A stretch of 64,000 bases of DNA from Kriegella sp963975415. GTDB taxonomy: Bacteria > Bacteroidota > Bacteroidia > Flavobacteriales > Flavobacteriaceae. The translations under genes and the position numbers were made by a program. Under the pieces are notes generated by a model that made no database searches, was not told the origin of the DNA, and worked only from the letters and a program-made list of their open reading frames with translations. The stretch spans positions 248,001 through 312,000 of the forward strand of contig NZ_CAXBGN010000002.1 of assembly GCF_963975415.1 (NCBI RefSeq). Reading direction: 5' to 3'. Below are positions 47,258-56,661 of this stretch, in pieces (position 1 is the stretch's first letter; every line of letters begins with the position of its first letter).

Positions 47258-48082
47258 ATGAGAAAAATAGCTTTTTTTATATGTACGCTTTTCTTAACCA
47301 GCTGTTCCAACTACGGACAGCTCACCTACATCACCAAACTTCCAGGAAAACTTAAGGAAAATTCAGGAATCATATATAACAACGATTCGACACTTTGGGT
47401 TATTCTTGACAGGGGAAATCCTGATAAAATATACAAAGCCGACTTCAAAGGTAAATTATTGAACGAACTAAAAGTCGATAATGCCAAAAATGAAGATTGG
47501 GAAGATATCGCAAGAGATGAAGAAGGAAATGTATATATAGCCGACACGGGAAATAACAATGGAAAGCGGAAAGACTTGACAATTTACAAACTCCCAAATC
47601 CTCAAAATGAGCAAGGAAACAAAATCGATGCCGAAAAAATAAGATTCCGATTCCCTGATAAAAAATCTTTTGGATCAGAGGCGCTCTTCTATCGGAATAA
47701 TTTTCTGTACATTATTACCAAAGACAGGGCACGACCCTTCACCGGTGAAGCCATGATTTATAAAGTTCCTGCGGATAAAGGAACGTACGAAGCTACTTTC
47801 GTTGGTAAATTTACACCCTGCAAAGAACAGGGCGTTTGTGAAGTTACAGCGGCCGACATATCAGAAGATGGCAAAACGATTGTAATTTTAGGCTATGGAA
47901 AGCTTTGGATATTTACCGATTTCACTTCCGATGATTTTTCTCAAGGAAAAATGAACACTATCGACTTAGGAGCCACCACGCAGTTGGAATCTATTTGTTT
48001 TATGGATGAAAGCACTTTATTGCTCTCAGATGAGGAACGGGGCAACACGGGAAGAAATCTGTATTCCTTCAGCATAAAATAG
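47258..48082 (+). CDS. Beta-propeller lipoprotein (SdiA-regulated/NHL-like)
   Basis: The 274-aa protein has a lipoprotein signal (FLTSC). It then has repeats reminiscent of NHL/SdiA-regulated propellers: LKENSGIIYNNDSTLWVILD, NEDWEDIARDEEGNVYIADTGNN, SFGSEALFYRNNFLYIITKD and LESICFMDESTLLLSDEE. A role as an envelope sensor, ligand-binding or calcium-binding protein is possible; no catalytic set is recognised. It starts directly after the GyrI-like gene's stop and closes the five-gene envelope run, convergent with the large phosphoesterase gene. Confidence 0.75.
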   Translation: MRKIAFFICTLFLTSCSNYGQLTYITKLPGKLKENSGIIYNNDSTLWVILDRGNPDKIYKADFKGKLLNELKVDNAKNEDWEDIARDEEGNVYIADTGNNNGKRKDLTIYKLPNPQNEQGNKIDAEKIRFRFPDKKSFGSEALFYRNNFLYIITKDRARPFTGEAMIYKVPADKGTYEATFVGKFTPCKEQGVCEVTAADISEDGKTIVILGYGKLWIFTDFTSDDFSQGKMNTIDLGATTQLESICFMDESTLLLSDEERGNTGRNLYSFSIK

Positions 48083-48143
48083 CGTCGCTACAAGAGCAAA
48101 AAGACACACTCTTTTTCGAATGAACTTTGAAGTGATATCACAA

Positions 48144-51100
48144 TCAAAACCCAAACCCAAGTCCGAATGAAAATCGTGGCCCATCATCGGAATAGAAGAG
48201 TGCGGTTCTAGCCGAAATAATGTCCGCTATATTTAAAAAGAAACCTCCTCCGTAAGAGGTATGCCATTGATTCGAGTCTTGGTTGGGGAGCCACACTCGG
48301 CCATAATCAAATCCCCCATAGAGCCCGAAAGCCGTTGGCAATATACTCGTACGCATCTTGCGCAAGCTATATCTGATATCGGTATTTTGATAATATGCCT
48401 TTTTACCGGTAAAGCGCTGGTTTCGAAATCCGCGAAGACCATCGACTCCCCCAATGCTTGCTCCTTGATAAAACTCATACCCTTCACCGATAGTAAAATG
48501 GGCCTTCCATTTTGAGGCCAGTACCAATCTACCACTGGCCACCAATTTATAATCGAAAGAGAGACTTGGCACCACATAACCAAAATCTTGTCCGGTCGAA
48601 CCTGTATTTTTTTTATAACCGACCTTTATATCGGTTGCCATCCCCATGGTTGGAAAAGCTTCATTATCGCTATTCTTGTAACTATACACCGCATCAATTC
48701 CTAAGAATTGCTCTCGGTTCTCTTCTCCATTTTGTTGGTAAAAGGTGTTGATGAAACGATTATCAGTTTCCTCAACATCGATAATTTCATAGGAGATTCC
48801 CGTTTTGAATTTAGCCCCGAGTTGCCCCCTCCAAACCAAAGCCGGTGCCAACTTCATATTTCGTAAACGCACACGGTTATAATCTAGGTCTAATTCATCA
48901 TCTAAGTTTACCGTTTCATTTCCAAAACCAAAAAAGTTTATTGCAAAGTTCGGACTCGTAAAACGGCCTTGCAATTGAAAATTCCAATTATCAAAAAGGT
49001 TGGCAAACTCACCCGTATATTTTATATCGACCCCACTAGTGGCAAAATAAAAGGCCGCGTCAACACTATGTTGTTGTGTGAAAGGGTTCTGTCGAAAACC
49101 ATTGTAGGTATAGGTATTGACGAGTCCTATTTTCACTCCATCATCGGGATTATAGCCTATGGTCGGTATGGTTTGATTCACAGAATTTCGCAGTTTCAAC
49201 GGGCGATAGGTGTTCACTTCATAATCGTTTGTCAGCTTTACTTTTGCACCTGAGGTATTCTCAAAGGTGTTCTCCTTATCCTTAAAATCGTAAATAGCCA
49301 CTTTTTTACCATTCTTGATTTCATAAATATCATTGTTTTGACCTCCAACCAACCTCACTTTTATAGCACTATTGGTCGCCCCTTCGACCACAAATCGATC
49401 ATCATCATCAAGACCGTAAATCCAGATTTCTTTCGTACTGGCCTTATCGAATTTTTTATCAAAAAAGAGTTTTTCTTTCTCCCCTCCGATGTTTCGATAT
49501 ACCTGAACCTCGGTTTCGTTTGCATTGAGACGATTGACAACGACCCAATCATCTTTATCAGTGCCGGCAACAACGGCATATTTGTTTAAGACATCATAGT
49601 ATTCCAATGCCGTTTCGCCAATATTGGCAATTCGAGACAACAATATATCTTCAATTTCTGTAATGGTCGCGTCCCTAACCTCTTCAGGAAACACTTCAAA
49701 AGCCTTTTCAATTATTTCCTTAGTTAAGTTCTGTTGGATGAATTCGGCTTGATCCAACCACTGACGTCTTGTGGTTTCGGTCAGTAATGCCATATCTAAA
49801 ACATAGGTCTTGGGTGACGAATTAAATCCTCTTACACTTCTAATCTCTTTGTTGAACCCTTCCATCAGTCTTAACCCCGGAACAATACGTGTAGCCATAC
49901 TCATCAAAAGCCCGTCTCCCATAACAGAAAACACTTGATCCCTATCTCTAGGAACTGGTCTATATGTAATTTTATCTGATTTTTCATCTTTAAACTCTGC
50001 CCATCGCCATTGGTCAACATGTCGATCCCAATCGCCCAAGACCATATCAAAAAGCCTTGCCCTAAGATACATTTCGGCATCGACATCGTACTTTTCGTCA
50101 TCTCTCAAATCTTCCAACATGCTATCGGTACTCTTAAGTTCATTCGCAAAACCAAAACTCTCCAAATCACCATGACCATCTCCAGCATGTTCTTCAATCA
50201 TATAAAGCTCATTGCCAAAATCGCCATTAAAATCTCCTAGTTGCGTTTGTTTCGGCACATAATATAATTTCGGATTGGTATGATAAATATCAATGGCATC
50301 TGACAACGGGCCGATCACAAACGGCCCATAGGGGTGTGCCCCGGTATAAAAATCTTGCAGCAATTCAAGGGTATATGTATCTTCTAATTCGTCCATAACA
50401 AACTGATCTTGGAACGCCATAGATTGCAAATAGAGCTCCGCTTCTTTTCGAAGCGCCCGCATAACATACTCTTTGCCACTTTTATGTCGTAGTCTAAGGG
50501 ATTTTGACTGATGCCCGCCACCTTTACTTACAGGTATAAGCCCACCCAACAACGTATCAAGACGTACGGTGGGCGCCGTTACCTTTGTGCTGTAATATTT
50601 TCGATAACGTTTTCCCCAAATCGTTGTAAAAACTCCTGTTTTATGAGTTTCTTCATCCGTATAAATAGATGCTTCTACTTCCGCAGGGAAGGAATCTTCA
50701 TATTTCTCTACATTTAAACTTCTATCAGGGGGAAGTACATCGGACCCAAATAAAAACTCCTCATTTTCCGTGTCACCTACCCCATAGTAACGCACTTTCG
50801 AAGAACCGTCTTTATATACTTCCAACGTTGCATAGCCCATTCTTCCGGTTGAAAACTTACTACCGTTCAAAAGTCTAGTGCCTCCATTCTTTGATCCTGA
50901 ACCACTTACTATCTGCGGGGTATTGTCTTCCACAATATATTGAAGGCTATGTTCGTGACCCGAGGCAATAATCACTTTATCAGAAAACTGGGCCAAAGTG
51001 ACCAGTCGGTCACTCAACTCTCTATATCGTCTGTTCGAAAGATCTTCAACCGAAGCCCCCGTTGCACGTCGAAGTACGTTTATAAATGTTCCTAAAAAGG

Positions 51101-51866
51101 GCAGGGGAACTTTACCGTTATCAGGATATAGTTGTTTTTTTAAAGAATATTGTCCGCCATGTTCCCCATAGCTAAAGGCGGGGTGATGCATAGCAATAAT
51201 GGTCGTTCTTTGTCTATTATCTTTAATTTCATCCTCTAACTCCAACCAAAACTTATCCCTACTTTTAATATCACATTTATCATTAATATCTGGTCTCTTG
51301 TCCCAATTGGTCAAGTACCATTCGGTATCTATCGCAATAATTGCGACATGCTCACTGACTTCTATTGTTTCAATGGGGCAACCATCTTCGGGAAAAAAAA
51401 CTTCTTTACTTTTTAGCTGCTTTTGAATATACTTTTGTTCCCGCTCGAGACCCACCAAACCCTCAGTATACCAGTCATGATTTCCTGGTATAAATAAAGG
51501 TTTACCCTTAAACTCTTCAAGTGTTTTAATCTGCGCATCCAAATGATTTTTTGCTATGCGATAGGCGACCGTAGAATCTTTTGGGTCAGGCAATCCGGCT
51601 GGATAGATATTATCTCCCAAAAAGATGGCAGTACTATTCTTGTCGGCCTTTTCCAATTTATTTTTAAAGATTTTCAATGCAGCATTCATTTCGCCCATGG
51701 GAGACAAACCAGCATCGCCTATAAGATAGAAAGTATGGGCCACTTCTTTATCAGACTTATAATCTTTTGCCTTATCAGGGTCCTCATATTTGGTCTTCAT
51801 CGTTGCACAACCCGATAAGAGAAGTAGAAATGTTGCAATGAGCAAAAAATGTTTTTGTTCAATCAT
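48144..51866 (-). CDS. Calcineurin-like phosphoesterase + kinase-like region + outer-membrane barrel lipoprotein
   Basis: This very large protein (1240 aa from ATG 51866; an ATG at 51920 would add 18 atypical residues before the signal) opens with a lipoprotein signal, LLLLSGC. Region 1 (about 45-350) is a metallophosphoesterase with GDAG, GDNIYPAGLP, GNHDW, MHHP and GHEHS, all metal ligands present. Region 2 (about 440-660) has SKGGGHQSKS, a lysine-bearing strand (EYVMRALRK), VLGDWDRHVDQW and PRDRDQVF; the last two resemble the catalytic-loop and metal-binding Asp motifs of Fam20/HipA-like atypical kinases. Region 3 (about 890-1240) is a beta barrel with the Omp85-like GGVDGLRGFRNQRFTG and a terminal Phe. 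It probably faces the periplasm or surface from the outer membrane. The kinase-like reading is my inference. Confidence 0.85.
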   Translation of the reverse strand: MIEQKHFLLIATFLLLLSGCATMKTKYEDPDKAKDYKSDKEVAHTFYLIGDAGLSPMGEMNAALKIFKNKLEKADKNSTAIFLGDNIYPAGLPDPKDSTVAYRIAKNHLDAQIKTLEEFKGKPLFIPGNHDWYTEGLVGLEREQKYIQKQLKSKEVFFPEDGCPIETIEVSEHVAIIAIDTEWYLTNWDKRPDINDKCDIKSRDKFWLELEDEIKDNRQRTTIIAMHHPAFSYGEHGGQYSLKKQLYPDNGKVPLPFLGTFINVLRRATGASVEDLSNRRYRELSDRLVTLAQFSDKVIIASGHEHSLQYIVEDNTPQIVSGSGSKNGGTRLLNGSKFSTGRMGYATLEVYKDGSSKVRYYGVGDTENEEFLFGSDVLPPDRSLNVEKYEDSFPAEVEASIYTDEETHKTGVFTTIWGKRYRKYYSTKVTAPTVRLDTLLGGLIPVSKGGGHQSKSLRLRHKSGKEYVMRALRKEAELYLQSMAFQDQFVMDELEDTYTLELLQDFYTGAHPYGPFVIGPLSDAIDIYHTNPKLYYVPKQTQLGDFNGDFGNELYMIEEHAGDGHGDLESFGFANELKSTDSMLEDLRDDEKYDVDAEMYLRARLFDMVLGDWDRHVDQWRWAEFKDEKSDKITYRPVPRDRDQVFSVMGDGLLMSMATRIVPGLRLMEGFNKEIRSVRGFNSSPKTYVLDMALLTETTRRQWLDQAEFIQQNLTKEIIEKAFEVFPEEVRDATITEIEDILLSRIANIGETALEYYDVLNKYAVVAGTDKDDWVVVNRLNANETEVQVYRNIGGEKEKLFFDKKFDKASTKEIWIYGLDDDDRFVVEGATNSAIKVRLVGGQNNDIYEIKNGKKVAIYDFKDKENTFENTSGAKVKLTNDYEVNTYRPLKLRNSVNQTIPTIGYNPDDGVKIGLVNTYTYNGFRQNPFTQQHSVDAAFYFATSGVDIKYTGEFANLFDNWNFQLQGRFTSPNFAINFFGFGNETVNLDDELDLDYNRVRLRNMKLAPALVWRGQLGAKFKTGISYEIIDVEETDNRFINTFYQQNGEENREQFLGIDAVYSYKNSDNEAFPTMGMATDIKVGYKKNTGSTGQDFGYVVPSLSFDYKLVASGRLVLASKWKAHFTIGEGYEFYQGASIGGVDGLRGFRNQRFTGKKAYYQNTDIRYSLRKMRTSILPTAFGLYGGFDYGRVWLPNQDSNQWHTSYGGGFFLNIADIISARTALFYSDDGPRFSFGLGFGF

Positions 51867-51913
51867 AATGTTGGCTATGAAATTTTGTACTTTGGGATTT
51901 CTAAAATCGTTGT

Positions 51914-53128
51914 ATGTCAACCATCATTGAAAAAACCGAAGTATTCGTCACTGACTTATTGTCAAACCAATTGGGTTCAGAATATTTATACCATAATCTA
52001 AGGCATACCCAAAGAGTCGTTAAAAATACTAAAGAATTACTGGACTATTATGACTTAAATGCCAAAGAAAATGACGCACTTATTTTAGCAGCTTGGTTAC
52101 ACGATACCGGTTATACTAAAGGACCTGACAATCATGAGGAAACGAGTTGTGCCATAGTTCGATCTTTTCTAGAAGAAAACAACTATGATAAAGATGCAAT
52201 CAATCATATATGTAATCTTATTTTAGCGACGAGACGTTATCACGAACCGACTAATTTATCAGAAGAAATTTTAAGGGATGCGGACGCTTCACACCTCGGA
52301 CACAGCACCTATGAAGAAACTTCAGAAATGTTGCGTGAAGAACTCTCTTTGCTGGGCATCGCGAATTTTTCACAAAAAGAATGGCGAGATACGAACATTC
52401 AAATGTTTCAAACGGAACATCGTTTTTATACGGACTACGCCAAAAACAATTGGCAAAAGGGCAAAGATGAGAATCTGGCAAACCTCATAAAGAATAGGAA
52501 AAAAAATAAAAAGCTTGTAAAAAAAGAGCGTTTAAAAGCTGAATTAAAATCTAATTTCAAAGATAAAAGTCCTGAACGTGGAATTCAGACCATGTTTCGT
52601 GTCACTATGCGAAACCATTTGAAACTAAGTGATATCGCCGACACCAAAGCAAACATTTTGCTTTCTGTAAATGCCATAATAATTTCATTGGTATTGGCCA
52701 ACCTCGTACCAAAATTAGATAATCCTTCAAACGACTATTTAGTCTATCCTGCGGTCATTTTTGTCATTTTTAGCGTGATATCGATGGTAATGTCAATCTT
52801 GGCCACAAGGCCCAATGTAACTAGTGGACAGTTTACCAAAGCAGACGTGGAACAGAAAAAAGTAAACCTGCTTTTCTTCGGAAATTTTCATAAAATGAAG
52901 TTAGCCGATTATGAATGGGCCATTCAAGAACTTATAAAAGACCAGAAATATGTCTACAGTTCTTTAACAAAGGACCTCTATTATTTGGGTCTCGTTCTTG
53001 ACAGAAAATATAAGCTGCTTCGTTGGACCTATACGATATTTATGATCGGAATGATTCTTTCGGTAATTGCTTTTTTTGTGGCATTAAAATTTTTCGGCCC
53101 TGAAAAAATCATCCATTTACCGACCTAA
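51914..53128 (+). CDS. HD phosphohydrolase fused to a PycTM-type membrane domain
   Basis: The 404-aa protein has an N-terminal HD domain: H31 in LRHTQRVV, H63-D64 in WLHDTGY and an Asp in RDADASHLG, the metal set of HD phosphohydrolases. After a basic linker (about 193-220) comes a domain with two helices (about 248-265 and 277-297) and a third near 372-393, opening NHLKLSDIADTKANILLSVNA. That opening matches the Pycsar effector transmembrane (PycTM/DUF5706) family. PycTM proteins damage membranes on cyclic-nucleotide binding in Pycsar phage defence. Here the sensor is replaced or joined by an HD enzyme, and no pyrimidine cyclase is nearby. A housekeeping nucleotide or membrane role is also possible. 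Confidence 0.85.
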   Translation: MSTIIEKTEVFVTDLLSNQLGSEYLYHNLRHTQRVVKNTKELLDYYDLNAKENDALILAAWLHDTGYTKGPDNHEETSCAIVRSFLEENNYDKDAINHICNLILATRRYHEPTNLSEEILRDADASHLGHSTYEETSEMLREELSLLGIANFSQKEWRDTNIQMFQTEHRFYTDYAKNNWQKGKDENLANLIKNRKKNKKLVKKERLKAELKSNFKDKSPERGIQTMFRVTMRNHLKLSDIADTKANILLSVNAIIISLVLANLVPKLDNPSNDYLVYPAVIFVIFSVISMVMSILATRPNVTSGQFTKADVEQKKVNLLFFGNFHKMKLADYEWAIQELIKDQKYVYSSLTKDLYYLGLVLDRKYKLLRWTYTIFMIGMILSVIAFFVALKFFGPEKIIHLPT

Positions 53129-55513
53129 TCATGCCTGAATCTCTTCAATAAGCTCTTGATAGGTATATGTTTTTTCTGAAGATTTGTTTTTCGGCCGGTA
53201 CAAAATGCCGGCTCGAATCGCTTTTAGGCCCGAAACCCCTTGCAGGCCTTCTAACTCAACAATTTCAATCTTACCGTCGAAATAGCCCTTCGACTTCAAA
53301 AACTTAATATAGCGCAGGTATTCGAGCTCGTCTTTCTTTTGTGAATATACCACCACCATTTTGCCCGGCTGGGTAAGCCGCTCATTGGTACCTTTGATAT
53401 AAGACTTATCAATTCGTTTCTTGATTATCTCGTACCGGGCATTATAAGTGCCGTCTACATCAAAACGTTTTTCATCCATTCGGAAACGAATCGACAATGA
53501 AGTATTATAAACCAAAATCAAAGAGGCCACATCTAACGGCACTGCAAGTTCTGGCTTTAAATTATAATGTACATTTTCCATTTCGCACATAACCTGAAGC
53601 TGCCACAATCTGAGATTACGCAGATACAATTTATCAAACTCCCGTTCTCCCGTTATCGAGTCTCCAATATAGGCATTGTGCTCTACACCATCAGTTTTAT
53701 ATCGCTCGAAGTAATGCGGATACATGGCTTGCGCACTTTCTTGTTTTTCGTCGATTACGGACGCTAGCTCTCTATTTATTCGCATAACGCTTTCATCATA
53801 ATTTCGGCGATGGTCATAATATGAATCGGTACTCATATCAATATTCGACTCATAGGTAATCACATTTTTGCCCAAATCAGTATCTGTTCTCTTCAAATGT
53901 TCGAAAACTGGCACCACCTCTTTCTTTACAAAATCAAAAATTGCCTGCTCACTATTTGTATGCAACGTTTCTTTGATATCGTCTATGTGGTTATTTACCC
54001 TAAAAATCAATTCTTCATAAATGGGCAATTTATTCTTTTGCCATGCAACGGTCAAGACATCATTAATATCGGAAAGCTGGATCATCAAGTCGCGTTGAAT
54101 AGCAAAATTTCGAGCCTGTGAAGAGTCCTTAATATCAATTTGCCCATATAAGGGGTGTACATCATTAAAGACAATTTCCTTAAAAGAAGGCCGGCCACCT
54201 TTTAAATCCTCAGCGATGAACCTCTTTGCCTCTTCTTCAAATTTCCACAACACAGAAGAATGTACTGTTGTGCATTCGTGTTGAATAATGGCGTCTATGA
54301 GGTTCTCCTCTTCCGTTTTTGAGCGTCGCACCGCTGCAACAATAAAAGGCATTACATCTTCCAGTTTCTGGGCATTGATACTATTAAGCTCATTGGTTTT
54401 AAAAGAAACCAATTCCATGACTCCCAATAACTCCCCATTTTCTGCAATCGGAGCAAAAATCGCACTTTTTACACCCTGTTCTTTCAAATTTTTATAGGGT
54501 GCCGTACCACCCGAAATTTCAAAATACTGGTCGACATTTGAAATGGCAAAATAGGTATTGTCCTTTAATAGTTTTTTGTAGGAAGCTTGGCACAGAGCAT
54601 CCTTACAAGCCTCATTCTCCTTACCTTGCAAGAGGAAACTCTGGACGTTTGGCCCGTAAACTCGCTCGAATTCGTCTTCCTTCGGGTTATAGACTGTAAA
54701 CCCTGTTCGTATGCCCGATAAATTAAAGAGTGAACGAAAAACTTCATTGACATTTCCCATAAACCCCTCTTGACTCCGCTTATCATTTGAAATAAGACTA
54801 GATTTTATTTCGGAAATGGAATGTTCGGCAGTAACATCGAACATATTCGATACCACAAAACCCTTTGAAATAAAACTATTGGGCGGTATTTTCTCTTTCC
54901 AGAGATCTAAATTCTCAAAATTGGCCAAAAGCTCATCAACGTCGGATTGATTTAATTGCTTAGCTTTTTCCGTAGGAATGATATCCATAAAATCAGCATT
55001 ATAGAGAATACGGTAATGACGCATTACTCCTTTGGCATCAGGGATATTATAAAAAAAAGGTCGCTTAAAATCAAGATTAAAGCCGTAATGAAAATTCAGA
55101 ATAACCGTACAAGCCATGATATAATTCAGATCATTGCTAAAATCGCCTATCTCAAGTTTAAAGTCATCACCAGCTTCTTTCACAATTTTTTTAAATCGTT
55201 CAGTCGAATTAAAAATCACATTGTCATAAGGCAAAGCGGCAGTTTTAATCTCATTATGGGTAAGCGGTTCGGGAAAGGTATCTTCAAGAATCAAACTGAT
55301 GACATCTTTATGTTTTTCCAAGAGGGAAAAATCGGTAAAGCCGTCCCTTAATTCAGGAAATGGTGCTTGGGCAGCCAAGATTCTTTTAGCTTTATTAGCC
55401 AAATAAATATCTTCGCTTTGTGCCATAGAATCGTAATGCCTTAATAACTTATCAAAGCTTACCTTGAGCACTATTGGCAATTCTTTTCCGTTCTTCATTT
55501 CCATACTGATCAT
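53129..55513 (-). CDS. Large GAF-domain protein of unknown function
   Basis: The 794-aa protein has a GAF-like domain in the second quarter (about residues 245-415), recognisable by FNLSGIRTGFTVYNP, YFEISGGTAPYKNLKEQGVKSAIFAPI and GELLGVMELVS. Flanking regions are long and mostly helical, without a DNA-binding, kinase or cyclase motif that I can see. No signal peptide is present, so it is cytoplasmic. GAF domains sense small molecules or redox state. It may be one of the conserved Flavobacteriia proteins without a known role. Its stop codon abuts that of the convergent HD-PycTM gene with no base between. ATGs at 55513 and 55504 are both possible starts. Confidence 0.82.
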   Translation of the reverse strand: MISMEMKNGKELPIVLKVSFDKLLRHYDSMAQSEDIYLANKAKRILAAQAPFPELRDGFTDFSLLEKHKDVISLILEDTFPEPLTHNEIKTAALPYDNVIFNSTERFKKIVKEAGDDFKLEIGDFSNDLNYIMACTVILNFHYGFNLDFKRPFFYNIPDAKGVMRHYRILYNADFMDIIPTEKAKQLNQSDVDELLANFENLDLWKEKIPPNSFISKGFVVSNMFDVTAEHSISEIKSSLISNDKRSQEGFMGNVNEVFRSLFNLSGIRTGFTVYNPKEDEFERVYGPNVQSFLLQGKENEACKDALCQASYKKLLKDNTYFAISNVDQYFEISGGTAPYKNLKEQGVKSAIFAPIAENGELLGVMELVSFKTNELNSINAQKLEDVMPFIVAAVRRSKTEEENLIDAIIQHECTTVHSSVLWKFEEEAKRFIAEDLKGGRPSFKEIVFNDVHPLYGQIDIKDSSQARNFAIQRDLMIQLSDINDVLTVAWQKNKLPIYEELIFRVNNHIDDIKETLHTNSEQAIFDFVKKEVVPVFEHLKRTDTDLGKNVITYESNIDMSTDSYYDHRRNYDESVMRINRELASVIDEKQESAQAMYPHYFERYKTDGVEHNAYIGDSITGEREFDKLYLRNLRLWQLQVMCEMENVHYNLKPELAVPLDVASLILVYNTSLSIRFRMDEKRFDVDGTYNARYEIIKKRIDKSYIKGTNERLTQPGKMVVVYSQKKDELEYLRYIKFLKSKGYFDGKIEIVELEGLQGVSGLKAIRAGILYRPKNKSSEKTYTYQELIEEIQA

Positions 55514-55713
55514 ATTGGTCGGCTACGACCTTACAAAATTACAAAAGAACAACTTATAATAGGTGTAAAAGAAATTTTTCCGCTGTTCCACACTTTTTTT
55601 AGATATTTACCTCCATATTGCCTTACCTCAGATTTTAGTTTGAAATTAAAATACGCTCACGTCTCAATACAATTGCACAGGCGCGCCATTGGTACAGCAT
55701 CAATTTCACCGAT

Positions 55714-56616
55714 ATGTCATCTAACAGCAGACTAACAAGAGCTTACAAAAATGCCAAAGTAATCCCGTTCGATGATGCCTCAAAGTTTATACTTTTCAGC
55801 GATTGTCATCGTGGTGATAATAGTTTTGCCGACGACTTTGCCAACAACCGAAATATCTATTATCATGCTTTGAACTTTTATTTCAAAGAAGGCTTTCAGT
55901 ATTGTGAAATTGGTGATGGTGACGAGCTATGGGAGAACGTTAATTTCGAATCTATTTTCGAGGCACACAAAAACGTCTACGGGTTGTTGCGCAAATTCCA
56001 TCTTGCACGCAGGCTGCATATGATATGGGGCAACCACGACATGGTATACAAAAATCCCGATTATGTGAAAGAAAATCTCAGTAGTTATTTTGAGCCTATT
56101 GACAATAAGTCAAAAGAACTTTTTGAAGGTATCACCTATTATGAAGCCATTCGGCTAAAGCACCGTCAAACAGCACAGGAACTATTTCTGACGCACGGGC
56201 ATCAAGCTGACTGGTGGAACTATACTTTTTGGCGATGGAGCCGATTTTTGGTTCGCGTATTATGGAAACCGTTACAAGTCTGGGGCATTGCCGACCCTAC
56301 CAGTCCTGCCAAGAATTACAAAGAACTTATTAAAATAGAGCGTCGTATAAAGAAATGGATTTTACGCAACGAACTTTTACTAACTATTGTAGGCCATACA
56401 CATCGCCCGCGATTTCCAGAGCCAGGGGATATTCCTTTCTTCAACGATGGTAGTTGTGTACATCCGCGAAGCATTACGGGTATTGAAATAGAAAATGGCC
56501 AGATTTCATTGATCAAATGGCAGATAGCCACGACTGACGATGGTATATTACGTGTTGTTCGTATTTTATTGGAAGGGCCGAGGAAGTTGGCAGATTATCA
56601 AAAAGCAAAAGGTTAA
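55714..56616 (+). CDS. Metallophosphoesterase, LpxH-like
   Basis: The 300-aa calcineurin-like phosphoesterase carries SDCHRGD, IGDGDELWENV, IWGNHDMV, THGHQADWW and VGHTHRPRF, the full metal-ligand set. The DxH and GHTHRP pattern resembles UDP-2,3-diacylglucosamine hydrolases, but the length exceeds LpxH (about 240 aa) and the substrate is not decided. There is no signal peptide. The 200-nt gap upstream holds no gene. It precedes a coiled-coil lipoprotein and a GNAT gene on the same strand. Confidence 0.9.
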   Translation: MSSNSRLTRAYKNAKVIPFDDASKFILFSDCHRGDNSFADDFANNRNIYYHALNFYFKEGFQYCEIGDGDELWENVNFESIFEAHKNVYGLLRKFHLARRLHMIWGNHDMVYKNPDYVKENLSSYFEPIDNKSKELFEGITYYEAIRLKHRQTAQELFLTHGHQADWWNYTFWRWSRFLVRVLWKPLQVWGIADPTSPAKNYKELIKIERRIKKWILRNELLLTIVGHTHRPRFPEPGDIPFFNDGSCVHPRSITGIEIENGQISLIKWQIATTDDGILRVVRILLEGPRKLADYQKAKG

Positions 56617-56661
56617 AAGAACTTGTATATTTGCTTAACCATTAACAAAAATTTTAACCGA

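Noticed and set aside
48082..48143. Weak AAGAG/CTCTT hairpin with T-run between the propeller lipoprotein and the large phosphoesterase
   Set aside because: The stem is only five base pairs with a long loop; too weak to call as a terminator.
51867..51920. N-terminal extension of the large phosphoesterase to ATG 51920
   Set aside because: It would place 18 charged residues before the lipoprotein signal peptide and overlap the divergent gene's start, so the internal ATG at 51866 is preferred.
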